Assembly: GCF_963576675.1 (NCBI RefSeq) | Contig: NC_088914.1 | Location: 13,619,001 to 13,683,000, forward strand | DNA: 64,000 nucleotides | DNA from: Euphorbia lathyris | Taxonomy: Eukaryota > Streptophyta > Magnoliopsida > Malpighiales > Euphorbiaceae | Direction of reading: 5' to 3' | Part shown: one piece after another, positions 9,944-22,161 of the stretch | How the letters are laid out: every line of letters starts with the position of its first letter | Numbering within the stretch: the stretch's first letter is position 1 | The notes under the pieces: model-generated | The model's database searches: none | What the model saw: the letters and a program-made list of their open reading frames with translations, nothing else | Told to the model about the DNA's origin: nothing | Made by a program: the position numbers and the translations under genes

Positions 9944-11038
9944 CATAGTTTTGTCCTACATTGATGAGTGTTCCTCCATAATTGTAGAAGATTTAAAGGC
10001 TTTCCTGTGTTCCAAGTGTTAATTATTGAAATTGCAGTTTTCGTTTGAATAGGGAAAAAACCTTTAGTTTAGGAAACAAATATTGACCCTGATTATTTCT
10101 CAGGATATTCAGTCATTTTAGCTCTTAGGAATTGGTCTTCATTTTCTATTTTTATTTTCAATATTCTGAAAAATTAATTTACATTTTTAAATTATAATTT
10201 GAGGTTAGAACTCGAATTAGATTAAATTAGACTTTTACAATTAAAAGATAATCTCTATCACTTGAGTTATAGGTACACTTAAATTAATAATAGGTTGGCT
10301 GCGTATTTTTAGGAGCAAGCCTGCTAGGCCCACCTTATTCCGACCATAAAACAAGTCTAAACACAACTAGATAAAACCGATTTAGCCAAATTATTTCAAG
10401 TGTCAAATACACGAATTGTTTAGAATACTAGAAAATTGAAGGAAACATCCTTTAAATACCGTTTTTACAACATTCCTAAATGTAAACATCATGTGAATAC
10501 TATTGTATAAATGTTTACTAAACCAAACGATTTAAAATTTTTTCCATATCAGAATTCAAACTACGCCACCACAACTCTAGATTAAAATACAAAGCAAAAG
10601 CATTTTCACATTTAGTGTACGGAATATATCTCACTATTTTTTTTTTTTGGAGAAATCTCATGACTCTTAAAACAAGATGGAAAAACAAAAAATCATTAAA
10701 CAGAGTTTGGAAACAAAAAAATCTAATTAAAAAAAGCTAAGAAACTGAAAGTAAAAAAAAAAAAATTAGAATCCAGGTAAAAAATAAATAACAATGATCT
10801 AAAAAGTATTACAAATATTTAAAATGATTTAAAAAGGAATAAAACTATTACAATCAAATCAATAAAACATCCAATTTCATATACTTTTATTCAATTTCAT
10901 TAATAAGAATGGATGAAAACTAATGAAAGTGAATCAAATCGTTATAACTCAATTTCAAATCATTAAAAAAATTAATAAATAGTAGAAAATAATATCAAAA
11001 TACACTATTTTCAAATAAACTTCGAAAGAGTAACCCTT

Positions 11039-11165
11039 TTTTAAAAAAATTTTGCGCACAATGCACTTACATTAAAGAAGAAAAAAAAATCCCCATGATG
11101 TGATTCGAACCCATGACCTCCCAAGGCATAGGTAAGCTCTCAACCACTAGACTAAGAGCTTCACC
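11039..11165 (-). mobile_element. tRNA-derived SINE
   Basis: A 127-bp insertion flanked by a perfect 20-bp target duplication, ACTTCGAAAGAGTAACCCTT, at 11019-11038 and 11166-11185. Read on the minus strand it starts GGTGAAGCTC, has a tRNA-like head with A and B boxes, and ends in an A/T-rich tail next to the left duplication. The related site in block B (about 7240-7260) has no insert. SINEs are copied by LINE machinery in trans, and a LINE lies in the neighbouring block. Confidence 0.9.
11101..11154 (-). promoter_or_regulatory. Internal RNA polymerase III promoter (A and B boxes) of the SINE
   Basis: Minus strand A box TAGTCTAGTGGTTGAGAG at 11137-11154 and B box GGTTCGAATCA at 11101-11111, with spacing typical of a tRNA gene. 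The flanking tRNA arms do not fold into an intact tRNA by eye, and the 20-bp duplication marks it as a SINE and not a tRNA gene. Confidence 0.8.
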
Positions 11166-11204
11166 ACTTCGAAAGAGTAACCCTTAAATTCACAACACCA
11201 ACTA

Positions 11205-11739
11205 CAATATAAACACGAACAAGACATACAAAATAAACTCAAAAGAAAGAACAAAGAACAATTAGTATAGTGACATTTTAGGCTATAAATTGCATTAGCC
11301 AAGCTTAACTGAATTATTTATAAGCCTAGATATGTTGCAGATACTTGGTCTTCTTTTACTCAGGCACCACCAGATACATACACATACATCATTTGGTATT
11401 GACCAGAATATTACCAATTGAAAGGTCCATTTTGATAGGGTTTTTGTTAATTGTTGCAAACTGTCGGAGATAGTTCTTTAATACGGACATGATATTTTGT
11501 AATTACGGATGTTATTAACTTAGTCTAGTTGCATAGTTTGTTTTGTCATTTTGTAACGTTATATTCTATTTTTGTTACTAATGTAATTTTAACCTTTTAA
11601 CTTTTTCTTATTAATGAAAATTATTAGTTTTATTCTTATTACTTTTTTTATAAATAAACTAATATTGTTGTTATAATCTATTTAATTTGTTCATATGTTT
11701 AATAAATAGCTAAATAAATCAAATAATAAAAAGTAAATA
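11205..11739. other. AT-rich spacer
   Basis: No coding sequence or recognisable repeat boundary. The right part may belong to the internal region of the CACTA remnant that ends at 12198, but no left terminus was found. Confidence 0.35.
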
Positions 11740-12198
11740 TGATAGTGTGGATTAAATATCTCCACAAAAAGCGATTTTGTTTTTGTTGGGATTCTAATTC
11801 CTCACAAATAGTAGCACGGGAAATTTTTCCCCACAAAAAAGCATTAGTATTTGTGGCGATTTTGCAATCCCCACAAAATAATAGAAAGATTAGTGGGGAA
11901 ATTTTCCCCACAAAAACTACATATACTAATGGCGATTATTTCCGCCACAATAAAGAAACTCTATTGGCAAAAAACGAGTTCCCCACAATGAAGAAACTCT
12001 TTTGTGGCGAAATAGAATTTCGCCACAGACATATACCAATTGTGGCGAAATATTTTTTCGCCACACATACCTTTAACGTCGCTCTAACAGTGGCGAACGT
12101 GTGGCGAATTAATTTTCTCCACAAATGACCTTTAGTGGCGATTTTTCGATCTTCTGTGAGGAAAATTTTCCCCACAAAAAATCTGTTTTCTTGTAGTG
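11740..12198. mobile_element. CACTA transposon end with palindromic subterminal repeats
   Basis: The right terminus TTTTCTTGTAGTG (12186-12198) is the inverse of the common plant CACTA end CACTACAAGAAAA. The adjoining 450 bp is packed with inverted motifs of two kinds, GTGGGGAAAATTTTCCCCAC-like and GTGGCGAAAT...ATTTCGCCAC-like, as expected for transposase-binding subterminal repeats. No left end was found, so the element is truncated or decayed. The short frames here are by-products of the repeats. Confidence 0.7.
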
Positions 12199-12489
12199 AT
12201 GGTTAAATGCTAGGTACTCTTCATATGGCTTGGGCGGGTGAAACACCCGCCTAGGCCAAAATTGACGTTTTTTTTTAAATTCAAATTTTTTTATTAAAAT
12301 GGTAAAATTGTTCACATTGGAGCGGTAAGTAGGAAAAATGGGTGGTAAATAGCAACCCACATTAAAAATGGTAGATTTTCTAACACTCCAAATTAGAGTG
12401 TTGAAAATCCATGTTATGTAACTATATGTACAAAAATACCATCTTTTACTTCAACTAAAAGTAATCATCCACACATTTTCTCGCAAGGA
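12199..12489. other. Short palindromes, no gene
   Basis: It contains GGGCGGGTGAAACACCCGCC near 12233-12252 and AACACTCCAAATTAGAGTGTT near 12380-12400, both small hairpins. AGGTACTCTTCATATGGCTT at 12212-12231 recurs as its exact reverse complement at 36373-36392. It is probably MITE debris. Confidence 0.35.
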
Positions 12490-12612
12490 CACAATAGCCC
12501 TAGCCTAGCCTCATAATCCTAGTCGACTTCATAAACCGTGTGGAAGACTAACTTTAATCAATTGTTTCTATACAAATATACTACTCATTTGAGTATATAG
12601 TAATTATCCTTA
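12490..12612. repeat. Duplicated 3'-flank segment, copy 2
   Basis: Nearly identical to 8762-8880. Here the sequence continues into TCAACCACCTCAAGTTG, not into a gene, so this may be the ancestral arrangement and the 8762 copy the recombinant. Confidence 0.7.
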
Positions 12613-12775
12613 TCAACCACCTCAAGTTGTATAGGGTGGAAATGAATTATCATAATAAATTAATACAATTTATTATCCAACTATTTTATTTTAATTTATT
12701 TTCTTTCTCATAATAATTTTTTCTAGCAAATGTAAAATAAAATTTCTGAAAGTTAGTGTCTTTTTGAAAAAAGTA

Positions 12776-13023
12776 CAGTAAAATCTCTATAATGCATATC
12801 CTTAGAATCGGAAAAAAAATATTCATTAAGCGAGATTATTTATTTATCGATAAGTGAATAAATTATTCATTTATCGATAAATTAATAAATTATCCATTTA
12901 TCGATAAATATTTATTAAATATGTAATTATCTTGTTTAGGAAATATATTATTTGATTGATTTGTAACTATCACATAGCATAATTACAAATCAATCAAATA
13001 ATTGTAGGCACAATTATAGGTCT
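12776..13023. mobile_element. Pogo/Emigrant-like element, left arm
   Basis: It starts CAGTAAAATCTCTATAATG after a TA dinucleotide (12774-12775). Its partner arm ends at 35863 (CAGTTAAACCTCGATAAATG on the reverse strand) before TA at 35864-35865. These match the known ends of Emigrant/Lemi-type Tc1-mariner (pogo) elements of plants. The arm contains TTATCGATAA-rich sequence and a perfect 18-bp hairpin (12949-12966 with 12983-13000). The two arms are separated by 22 kb of later insertions. Confidence 0.65.
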
Positions 13024-13028
13024 TGTTT

Positions 13029-13545
13029 TGTCACGTCCGTGTCTAAATTTCTAGAATTTATATCTTGATAGTAATATATATTATAATTATTAGGTGTGTG
13101 ATTTTTATTTGGTGGTATAGAAAAAAATTTGGAGTTAATTTGATGGTGTTATGTGTAAAATAAAAGTTTAGAATAATTTTAAAAGATTATAAAAAGATTA
13201 AGGATCAAATATGATATTTTCCAAATTTGGATATATATCATCCAAATTCATCCGGAACCATCGTCATCCTCATCTTCTTTTTCTTTTCTCTATTTCTGAT
13301 AAATTTATCAGTTTTCTCTGAACCGTTTCTCCACCGTTTCTTTGATTTACGGAGATTCGACCGTCCGAATCACTCGAAATTGGAACCATAGTATCCTTAT
13401 GCATAGATCTAAGTCCTAACCGAAGGATTTTTGAGTTTCGGCAGTGTTTGGAGGGAAACGTCTTAGACGGAATTTAGAGGAGAATTGAACGGGTGTGTTT
13501 TCTTCAATTAGTAGCCAAGATAAGTAACTATCAACTATATTTTGA

Positions 13546-13593
<48 letters not shown>

Positions 13594-14819
13594 CAAATAA
13601 TTTTCAGAAAGTGATATTTTAAGGTTATGCAGGAATTTTGTAAAATTGAGGTTTTCTCGATCTTGCTTTTATTATGAAATTATGGTTCAAATGAAGCTAT
13701 TGACTATGCTTCTATGTGAATTTCAGATTTGACTTGATTAAGTTGATTTAAGGCTTGATTTGGTTGATTTACATATATACATATATGTTTTTGGTTTCAA
13801 TATATGTCTATATTGAACAAAATGAATTTGATGATTTCTTACGAATTGTTTTTGGATTGAGAAATCTGTTGCGATTATTGTTGTTATTATTTTGGATTGA
13901 AGTCCAAATATGATTTTTATGATACAAGAGGGCTAATTGAAGCCAAATGATTTATGGTTATGAAATAGTTTGGAATTTGATTGTGAAAGGAAATTTGAGT
14001 ACGTTATGATTTTATGATTTTATATCCATCGAGAGTTATCCGGATCGGTGGTTTTATATTTGAAGACCATGTTCAGTGAGGGACATGGCCTATGTACACA
14101 GTCTGAAGACCTATTGGGTATGGCAGCGAAGTGTTGGATAAGACCATATGGGATAGGCAATGTTAAGAGACATCTCGATTATATATGTGGTTATGGATTG
14201 ATACTTAAGGGGAGAAACTCGAGGATGGATACAATGTTTTAAGTTCATTTGGATTATGTTTTCAGTTATGATTGATTTTGATATAAGGTTTTACGTTTGA
14301 TTGATTACGAGTTGGTTTGATAAAATATTTATTTGATTCCAAGTTGGTTTGATAAAACATTCATTTGATTATGAATTGGTTTGATGAAACGTTTATTTGT
14401 TTTGATTCGTTTTGACAAGATGCTTTATATATATAAAGTTATATGAACTTAAGTTCTGAGTATATTTTATAAGGTTTTGATTAAATCCCTTTATAAATGT
14501 ATATATGTAGCTATGTTAAGTAAAATTGGTTTTTATAGCTGATAGTTTCTTACTGAGATTTTTGTCTCACCTTTTTAAATGTTTTAATGTTTTTAGGTGA
14601 GAAAGTACAAGGTATAGAGAAGGTTGATTGGAAGTTGTTACTTATTGTTAGAATTATTATTAGAACCTTAGTATTACAATTGTAATGTAATGGAGTTGGT
14701 AAATATGTTGAGGTTCTTGAATGACTAATGTAGTAAGGATATTGATTTATTTAGAATATATATCTAAGATGAATACTTGAGAAGTTTGAAATTTATGATA
14801 TTTGGATAATTTGGAGACT
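13029..14819. mobile_element. Solo LTR of a Gypsy-type element, left portion
   Basis: It begins TGTCACGTCCGTGTC and is completed at 32802-32873, which ends GTCGGGTGTAACA. A 5-bp target duplication TGTTT lies outside both edges (13024-13028 and 32874-32878). Removing the Athila insertion gives one LTR of about 1,863 bp with no internal region, so it arose by recombination between two LTRs. It carries a (TA) microsatellite. The single small frame inside (14048-14242) has no recognised relative. Confidence 0.8.
13551..13590. repeat. (AT)20 microsatellite
   Basis: An uninterrupted AT dinucleotide run inside the solo LTR. Confidence 0.95.
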
Positions 14820-16372
14820 TGTTAAGCCCAAAATATACCTAAAATATCATTAACATTTACATCATTTTTATTACGAATTTGTGTTATTTATATCTGTTTA
14901 GATTACTTTTACTTTCGAATATCTTTCTTTCTTGCAAGGTACTTGAATATTTGGTAAAATCCAAATAGGAACGAAAAAGGATCTAAAACAGAAGAAAAAC
15001 CCTACAAAAGGAGTCAAAGATGACGTAAATCGAAAGCGCCAAGTCGAGGACACGAACGAAAGCAAGAAGTAAGAAAACCTGCCGGGCCGCGACAGTGGAT
15101 CCTAGACCCGCGGCCGCGACACGCGCGGTACAACCAATTCTCCCCTTCGTCCATCGCTCAGCTCAGTGCTACGTCATTCACGGCCGCGGATTACTATCCT
15201 CGGTAAGTGCAGAAATTCACCAAGAGCATTTAACACATGCTGAAAATCCAAGAAACGCGTTCGTTCAAGTGGATAAAGACGTCCTTTCACAACGGACACG
15301 ACTCTTAACCAACGGATACATCACTTCAAACACAACCCTTCAACATCTATAAATAAAGAGTTGATGTTGAGAAAAAGTGTAATGAAATGCTATAATATAG
15401 ATATAGAAATCAGAGCGTAGAACTTATGTCGAAGTTCTAAGTAAAAACATTTCGAGAGTTAGAAATTAGATTCTGTACAAAACAAGATGAGGTACACATA
15501 TTGTTTATAGTTTAATTACAACTCAGTAGCGTTTAGACATTGTTCCAGTTTTAGTTTGCATCATGGTAGTGGCCGACCGAATCCCTATTACGAAGTTACA
15601 GCGAGAAGATTGAGTAAAGTGTTCGCCCCCGAGCCTGACAACCTCCTAAGGAAACCCAAGGAAGCGGAACCGATCAAGCCATTCACTTGCACGCCCTCGA
15701 AGAACTCGATGCTCCTTATTCTCTGTAAACTTGTATCAATTTATATTTCATCTAATAAAGTCCGTTCTATTCGACAAATCGTTATGCAGCACTTATGGTA
15801 ACCAATCCAATATAAGTGAGGCTGGTGTTTTCATTAATATGCACTTGAATTCAAAATCATTACAAGGAAACTTTGTTGAACACTTAGGCAAATTATCATC
15901 TCGAAAGAGTGTTAATTTGAGTAAGGGCAACTATCCCGAAAGGGTTTTGTCGCGTTCAAAGCCAATTAATTAGAGGTTCCGTCATTTATTTCATCATCAT
16001 AATAATACAAAGTTTAAGTTGTTTTCTTTGCTTAATGCAAATGAACAGATTCATTCCTTTTTCTAATAAGTTCTAAATGTTCCTGTTTTGTAAAATTCAT
16101 CCTTAAAATCAGAAGATCTTTCTAACAATCGATTTATTCTAAATATATAATCTTATTCCAGCATTTTCAAATACTCAAAGTTTTCAAACTCAATCAAATA
16201 AATTTCCTAAATTCAATTAATCCAATTTTCACTTTTTATTTACACTTTATAAATCTAACAAGTTCGAAATTAAAGATTCAAAAATAAGTTTTTCGTTAAA
16301 AAACGTATCTCTGTGGGATCGATATTTTTATTACTACAAGCGAAACCGTGCACTTGCGGAAATCGCTCAACA
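14820..16372 (+). repeat. Athila 5' LTR
   Basis: 1,553 bp beginning TGTTAAGCCC and ending TCAACA; identical in length to the 3' LTR with a constant offset of 16,424. The upstream part contains GC-rich palindromic motifs (GCGGCCGCGACACGCG near 15108). Short open frames inside (15556-15801, 15731-15973) recur in both LTRs and have no evidence of being genes. Confidence 0.92.
15348..15355 (+). promoter_or_regulatory. TATA box of the Athila 5' LTR
   Basis: TATAAATA about 530 bp into the LTR; transcription would start near 15380. The equivalent in the 3' LTR is at 31772-31779. A candidate poly(A) signal AATAAA follows at 15754-15759 (32178-32183 in the 3' LTR). Confidence 0.6.
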
Positions 16373-16378
16373 AGTTTT

Positions 16379-16395
16379 TGGCGCCGTTGCCGGGG
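16379..16395 (+). other. Primer-binding site (tRNA-Asp)
   Basis: TGGCGCCGTTGCCGGGG, six bases after the 5' LTR, is complementary to the 3' end of plant tRNA-Asp including CCA. This primer is characteristic of the Athila/Tat group. Confidence 0.85.
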
Positions 16396-16565
16396 ATACG
16401 CCAAAATTTTTGACAAAATTTTTATTTTTCGCATTTTATTTTCGAATCTAGGTTTATACATTATTTCTATACAACTTTTATATTTTATTTATTTTCAGTT
16501 TTATAATATATTTGCTTTCAATTTTGTTTTGAAGGTAGTTTGGCTCGTGTTACAATTTCAAGTTG

Positions 16566-18065
16566 ATGCGCAGTTCACGAAATTCGGGCACGCCACCAGA
16601 TCCTTTTGATCCAGAAATTGAAAGAACACTTAAGAAAAATAAGAAAAACAACAAAAACAAAGACAAAACACCCTTAAAAACTAAAGTAGTCCAGCTAGAA
16701 ATTATGGCCGATCCATCGACACTTATGGATTACGCTAGGCCAGGAATGGCCGGTGTAACTAATAGTGTAGTTAGACCCCGTATAAACGCAAATCAATTTG
16801 AAATTAAGCCTGCTTTGCTTAATATGTTGCAAAACAACGTAACGTTTTACGGATTGCCTAACGAAAACCCTAATGCACATTTGACAAATTTCTTAGAAAT
16901 TTGTGACACTTTTAAAATTACTGATGTAACAGCAGAAGCAATCAAACTTCGCCTCTTTCCTTTCACTTTGAAGGATAAGGCAAAAATTTGGTTAACTTCT
17001 ATACCTGCTGCAACATTTGAAACTTGGGACTAATTAGCCCAAGCATTTTTACAAAAATATTTTCCCTTAGAAAAAACCGCAAGAGTCATCAAAGAGTTGA
17101 CATCTTTCACACAAAATGATAATGAAACTCTTTATGAAGCTTGGGAACGTTTTAAAGAACTTCAACGTTTATGCCCACACCACCAATTGCCAGATGCACT
17201 TTTAATGCAGACATTCTATAATGGATTAAATCCTACGACTAGAGGTTCATTAGATGCTATGTCTGGAGGGTTATTTATGAAGAAAACGTCCGCCCAAGCA
17301 AGAGAACTTTTGGAGGAAATGGCAATCAACAGCAGTATGTGGCCCGCAGAGCGTGGACATATACCAACGGCGAAACCATCATCCTCATGTACATCATCGG
17401 TTAAAGGTATAATGAATCTTGATCCTGTAGCAATGTTACAAGCCCAATTTTCTGCCTTATCGCACAAAATTGATAAATTTATGGCACCATGCGATCCTAA
17501 TGATCCGATCCAGAGAGACATTGACTACGAAGGTATGAATGAGATAGAACAGGTAAATTTTGTCCAAGGACAAAACCAAACTACTAATCCTTATTCTAAT
17601 ACTTATAATCCTGGATGGAGAAATCATCCTAACTTTAACTGGAAAGATGGTAATAATAATAATAATGCAAATGCTAATCAATATCGTATAAATAATTATC
17701 AAAATCAAACAAGAGATACGATTAGCACTTTATCTTCAAAAATCGACAAATTTATAGATGCTATGAATTGAAAGGTAAGTAATCAAGACGATGGTTTTAA
17801 ACGGATCGAAAATAAATTCGATCAGCTTATCAAAAACCAATCATCTAGCATCCATAATTTGGAGGTTCAAATTGGACAACTTGCTAAATCAATTCCATCC
17901 CGCAAAGAGGGAAGTCTTCCCAGCCAAACGGAAGAAAATCTGAAAGAGCATGTTAAGGCTATCACTCTTCATTCGGGGAAAAACTACTTAGGTCCGGAAA
18001 TGCCCGGAAATTCAACTTTACCTGGAAATGATTTACCAAAATCCAAAGAAGATACATTAAAATAA
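16566..18065 (+). pseudogene. Athila gag region with three nonsense codons
   Basis: Starting at the ATG 16566, the gag frame is continuous with pol. It encodes a capsid-like domain: NVTFYGLPNENPNAH near 16850 and FFPL-type retrotransposon gag features through RELLEEMAI near 17320. A linker with Asn-rich text follows (about 17570-17710), then a coiled-coil stretch around 17810-17880. Stops interrupt it at 17031-17033 (TAA), 17769-17771 (TGA) and 18063-18065 (TAA), all in the same frame and each explainable by a single base change. Gag would form the virus-like particle; this copy cannot make it intact. Confidence 0.8.
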
Positions 18066-21000
18066 AAAGATACACCAATTGACTCTAATCCGAAACCCTT
18101 TGTACCAAAGCCACCTTTTCCACACAGGGTCCGAAATAAGGACCATGATAAACAACTGTTATCATTTTTGGACAAACTTAAAAATTTACATATAAATTTA
18201 ACATTCATGGATGCGATTACGCAAATTCCTAACTATGGAAAATTCTTGAAAGATTTAATTTCAAAAAAGATTAGTTGGGAAGGAATTTCATCCATTTCTC
18301 TTTCTGAAGAATGTAGTTCGATAGTATCAAGCAAATTACCTACTAAACTCAAAGATCCCGGATGCTTTACCATTTCGTGTACATTGGGAAATATGGAATT
18401 CCCAAGTTGTCTTTGTGATTTAGGAGCTAGTATAAACTTGATGCCATTGTCTATTTTTGAAAAATTAGGTTTAGAAGAAGACATCAAGCGTACCAATATG
18501 GTTTTGCAATTAGCGGATCAATCCACTAAAAGACCATATGGTATAATTGAAGACGTTTTGGTAAAAGTTGACAAATTTATTTTTCCTACTGATTTTGTTA
18601 TCTTAGATTTTGCTTATGATGCTAATTGTCCGCTAATCTTTGGTAGACCATTCATGAACACGGGACGTGCTCTAGTTGATGTGTCGGAAGGAAAAGTAGT
18701 TTTACGAATAGGTGACGATAAGATCGAGTTCGATATGAATCAAGCGATGAAATATCCTATGGAGGATTTCGCTTGTATGAAGCTTGATTTAATTGAAGAA
18801 TGTGTTAATGACATTGTTCAAAGAGAAGAAATAATAGAACCTGTAATGGGCGAAGAATTAGAAGATAAGGACCCAGAGCCTTTGATTCGAGAAGATGGAC
18901 CAGTTCCGCCTTCAGTAATAGTTCCACCTAAATTAGAACTTAAAGAACTACCAAACCATCTGAGATACACTTTCCTAGGCGGAAGTGATACTCTACCTAT
19001 AATCATCTCTAACAAATTAACAGAAAATCAAGAAGAAAAATTGAAAGAAGTTGTTAGAAATAGAATAGGAAGTATGGGATGGCAGATTTCAGATTTAAAA
19101 GGGATTAATCCTAGTATTGTAATGCATAGGATTCACTTAGAAGAAGATAAGCCACCTAAAGCGGATAGACAAAGACGTTTAAATCCGAACATGAAAGAAG
19201 TAGTAAAAAATGAGATTACTAAACTTTTAGACAATGGAATCATTTATCCTATTTCGGATAGTGAATGGGTTAGTCCAATCCATTATGTACCCAAAAAGGG
19301 AGGTATAACTGTAGTAAGGAATGATGAAGGTGAATTAATACCTACGCGAACCACCACCGGTTGGAGGGTTTGTATAGATTATAGGAACCTAAATAAGGCA
19401 ACTAGGAAAGATCATTTTGCTTTACCTTTCATCGATCAAATGATCGAAAGGATAGCCGGTCATGCATTTTATTGTTTTCTCGATGGTTATTCCGGATTCT
19501 TTCAAATATATATTTACCCGGATGACCAAGATAAAACAACCTTCACATGTCCTTATGGAACATTTGCATATAGAAGAATGCCTTTTGGTTTGTGTAATGC
19601 ACCAGCAACTTTTCAACGTTGCATGACTGCAATTTTTAATGATTTCATCGAAGATATCATGGAAGTATTTATGGATGATTTTTCAGTTTATGGAGATTCT
19701 TTTGAAGCATGTTTAAAAAACTTAGATAGAGTTCTTTCTAGATGCGAAGAAACGAATTTGGTATTAAATTGGGAAAAATGTCATTTCATGGTCGACGAAG
19801 GAATTGTTTTAGGTCATAAAATATCTGAAAAGGGATTAGAAGTGGATAGAGCAAAAACTTCAGTAATAGAAAAATTACCCCCACCAACCACTGTCAAGGG
19901 AGTAAGATCTTTTCTAGGACATGCAGGTTTTTACAGAAGATTTATAAAAAACTTTTCTGTGATTTTCAAACCACTTACTAATTTACTTATGAAGGATTCA
20001 ACCTTCGACTTTAATGAAGATTGTATTAAAGCTTTTGAAACATTGAAAACAGCCTTAGTCAGTGCGCCCATAATTGCTAAACCCGATTGGGATTTGCCTT
20101 TTGAAATCATGTGTGATGCAAGTGACCTAGCAGTAGGATGTGTTTTAGGTCAAAGAAAGGATAAAAAATTACATGTTATTTATTATGCAAGTCATACATT
20201 GTCCGGTGCACAGTTAAATTACACAACAACAGAAAAAGAGATGTTAGCCGTAGTATTTGCATGTGATAAGTTTAGGTCATATTTATTAGGATCTAAAGTT
20301 ATTATTTATACAAATCATGCAGCTTTACGTTATCTGTTTGCTAAGAAAGATGCAAAACCGCGTCTGATTAGATGGGTTTTGTTGTTACAAGAATTTGATA
20401 TAGAAATTAAAGACAAAAAAGGGGTAGAAAACCTTGTCGCCGATCATCTATCAAGACTAGAAGATGAAAACGGTCCTATAGGTGAAACTGTCGGTATACG
20501 AGATGATTTCCCCGATGAACATCTCTATCATGTAGAAAGTATCATGTCACCATGGTATGCAGATTTTGCTAATTATCTTGCAACCGATATCATTCCGGAA
20601 GGATTATCTCCACAACAGAGGAAGAAATTTTTCTTCGATATTAAACAATATTATTGGGAAGATCCCTTTCTATTTAAATCATGTGGTGACAGGATAATTA
20701 GGAGATGTGTTGGAGAAAATGAATATGAATCTATAATAACAGAATGTCATTCCAGCTCGTATGGAGGACATAATGGAGTTAATAAAACGATAGCTAAAAT
20801 ATTGGAATGTGGTTTCTATTGGCCGACAATGTTTAAGGACGTTGGTTCATTTATTACTCGTTGTGATAAATGCCAAAGAACGGGTAACTTAGGAAGGAAA
20901 GATGAGATGCCCCTCACAAACGTGTTGGAAGTCGAAATCTTCGACATGTGGGGAATTGATTTCATGGGACCTTTTCCACCTTCCAATGGCAAAACTTACA

Positions 21001-21711
21001 TATTAGTAACCGTTGATTATGTTTCAAAGTGGGTTGAAGCAATTGCAACCCCTACGAATGATTCTAAAGTAGTTATTACTTTTCTTGACGATATATTTTG
21101 TAGATTCGGTTGTCCTAGGTACGTTGTTAGTGATGGCGGTACCCATTTCATAAATCGGAATTTCGATATGCTTATGAAAAAATATGGAGTACGCCACCGC
21201 GTGTCAACGCCATACCATCCTCAGTCGAATGGTCAGGCGGAGATCTCAAATAGAGAACTCAAATGGATTCTAGAGAAAACTGTTTCGTCATCAAGAAAAG
21301 ATTGGTCACAAAAACTCAATAATGCGCTATGGGCATACCGTACTGCATTTAAATCACCAATAGGAATGACTCCGTACCGTTTGGTGTATGGAAAAGCATG
21401 TCATTTACCAGTTGAATTAGAACATAAAGCCTATTGGGCTATTAGAAAACTTAATTTTGATTTACAACAAGCAGGAAAGAAACGTTTGCTCGATTTAAAT
21501 GAGTTAGATGAGTTACGTCATCTAGCGTATGAAAATGCGAGGATTTATAAAGAAAAAGTGAAAAAATGGCACGATGCCAAGATTAAAGTCAAACACTTTA
21601 ATGTTGGAGATAGGGTGCTGTTATTCAATTCACGGCTTCGTATATTTCCGGGAAAACTTAAGTCTAGATGGGACGGACCGTATTTAGTCGTCAAAACGTT
21701 CGACTATGGTT
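18066..21711 (+). pseudogene. Athila pol: protease, reverse transcriptase, RNase H, integrase (broken by CACTA)
   Basis: An open frame continues in the gag frame. The protease has the DLGAS active site at 18417. Reverse transcriptase follows, with the FMDD catalytic motif at 19668-19679 and upstream signatures [12 protein letters not shown] and [12 protein letters not shown]. RNase H is recognisable as [12 protein letters not shown] near 20110. Integrase has an HHCC zinc finger (about 20745-20875) and the D,D-35-E triad at codons 20958, 21132 and 21240. The frame ends at 21711, where a CACTA element splits the C-terminal integrase domain; the codons read past that point up to 21902 belong to the transposon. 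The catalytic residues are intact, but there is no in-frame route from gag. Confidence 0.9.
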
Positions 21712-22161
21712 CACTAGTACAGAAATGCTTACTTGTGTCGCACTTTTTCAAGTTGTTGTGTCGCACTTTTGTGCGACACAACAGGGACGCGACACAAGAA
21801 CTTTGCATCGCTCTTGAGAGCAACACAAGCTACTCATCTATTGTGTCGCACTTGTCATGTGTGCGATACAATAGAGCGATAACTCTTGTGACGCGCTTCT
21901 AGAGTGTGCGACACAAACTCCCCAATTAATGTGGTACACTTTGTATCGCTCCTTCGTTACGCACGACGCAAAATATTGATATTTTTTTTAAAAAAAATGT
22001 ACAAAATTTTCCAGCACCTAGCATAAAATTTTATAATCAAAATTAATTTTATTCTACATGATATTATAGAACGTACACATAAAATTACAAGTACCATACA
22101 TATTCAAAATATAATTACAACTTAATTTGTTCAAGAAACAGTTGCATATATAACAACTAAT

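Larger units (their letters stand above)
10205..11204. repeat. Tandem segmental block, copy C
   Basis: Upstream flank of gene copy 2, homologous to blocks A and B. It lacks the LINE, the 175-bp MITE and the partial MITE found in block B, and instead carries a SINE at 11039-11165. It serves as the empty-site reference for the LINE in block B. Confidence 0.75.

Noticed and set aside
11039..11165. Possible tRNA gene
   Set aside because: A and B boxes are present, but the arms do not form a cloverleaf by eye, and perfect 20-bp target duplications show a retroposed SINE.
11699..12360. Overlapping 70-129-codon frames
   Set aside because: They are translations of the CACTA subterminal palindromes on both strands.
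15556..15973. Two 80-codon frames in the Athila LTR, repeated at 31980-32397
   Set aside because: They lie in the LTR, are duplicated only because the LTR is, and have no recognisable domain.
21712..21902. Apparent C-terminal extension of the Athila pol frame
   Set aside because: The codons after 21711 come from the CACTA terminal repeats, as shown by the GTT target duplication and resumption of integrase at 25634.
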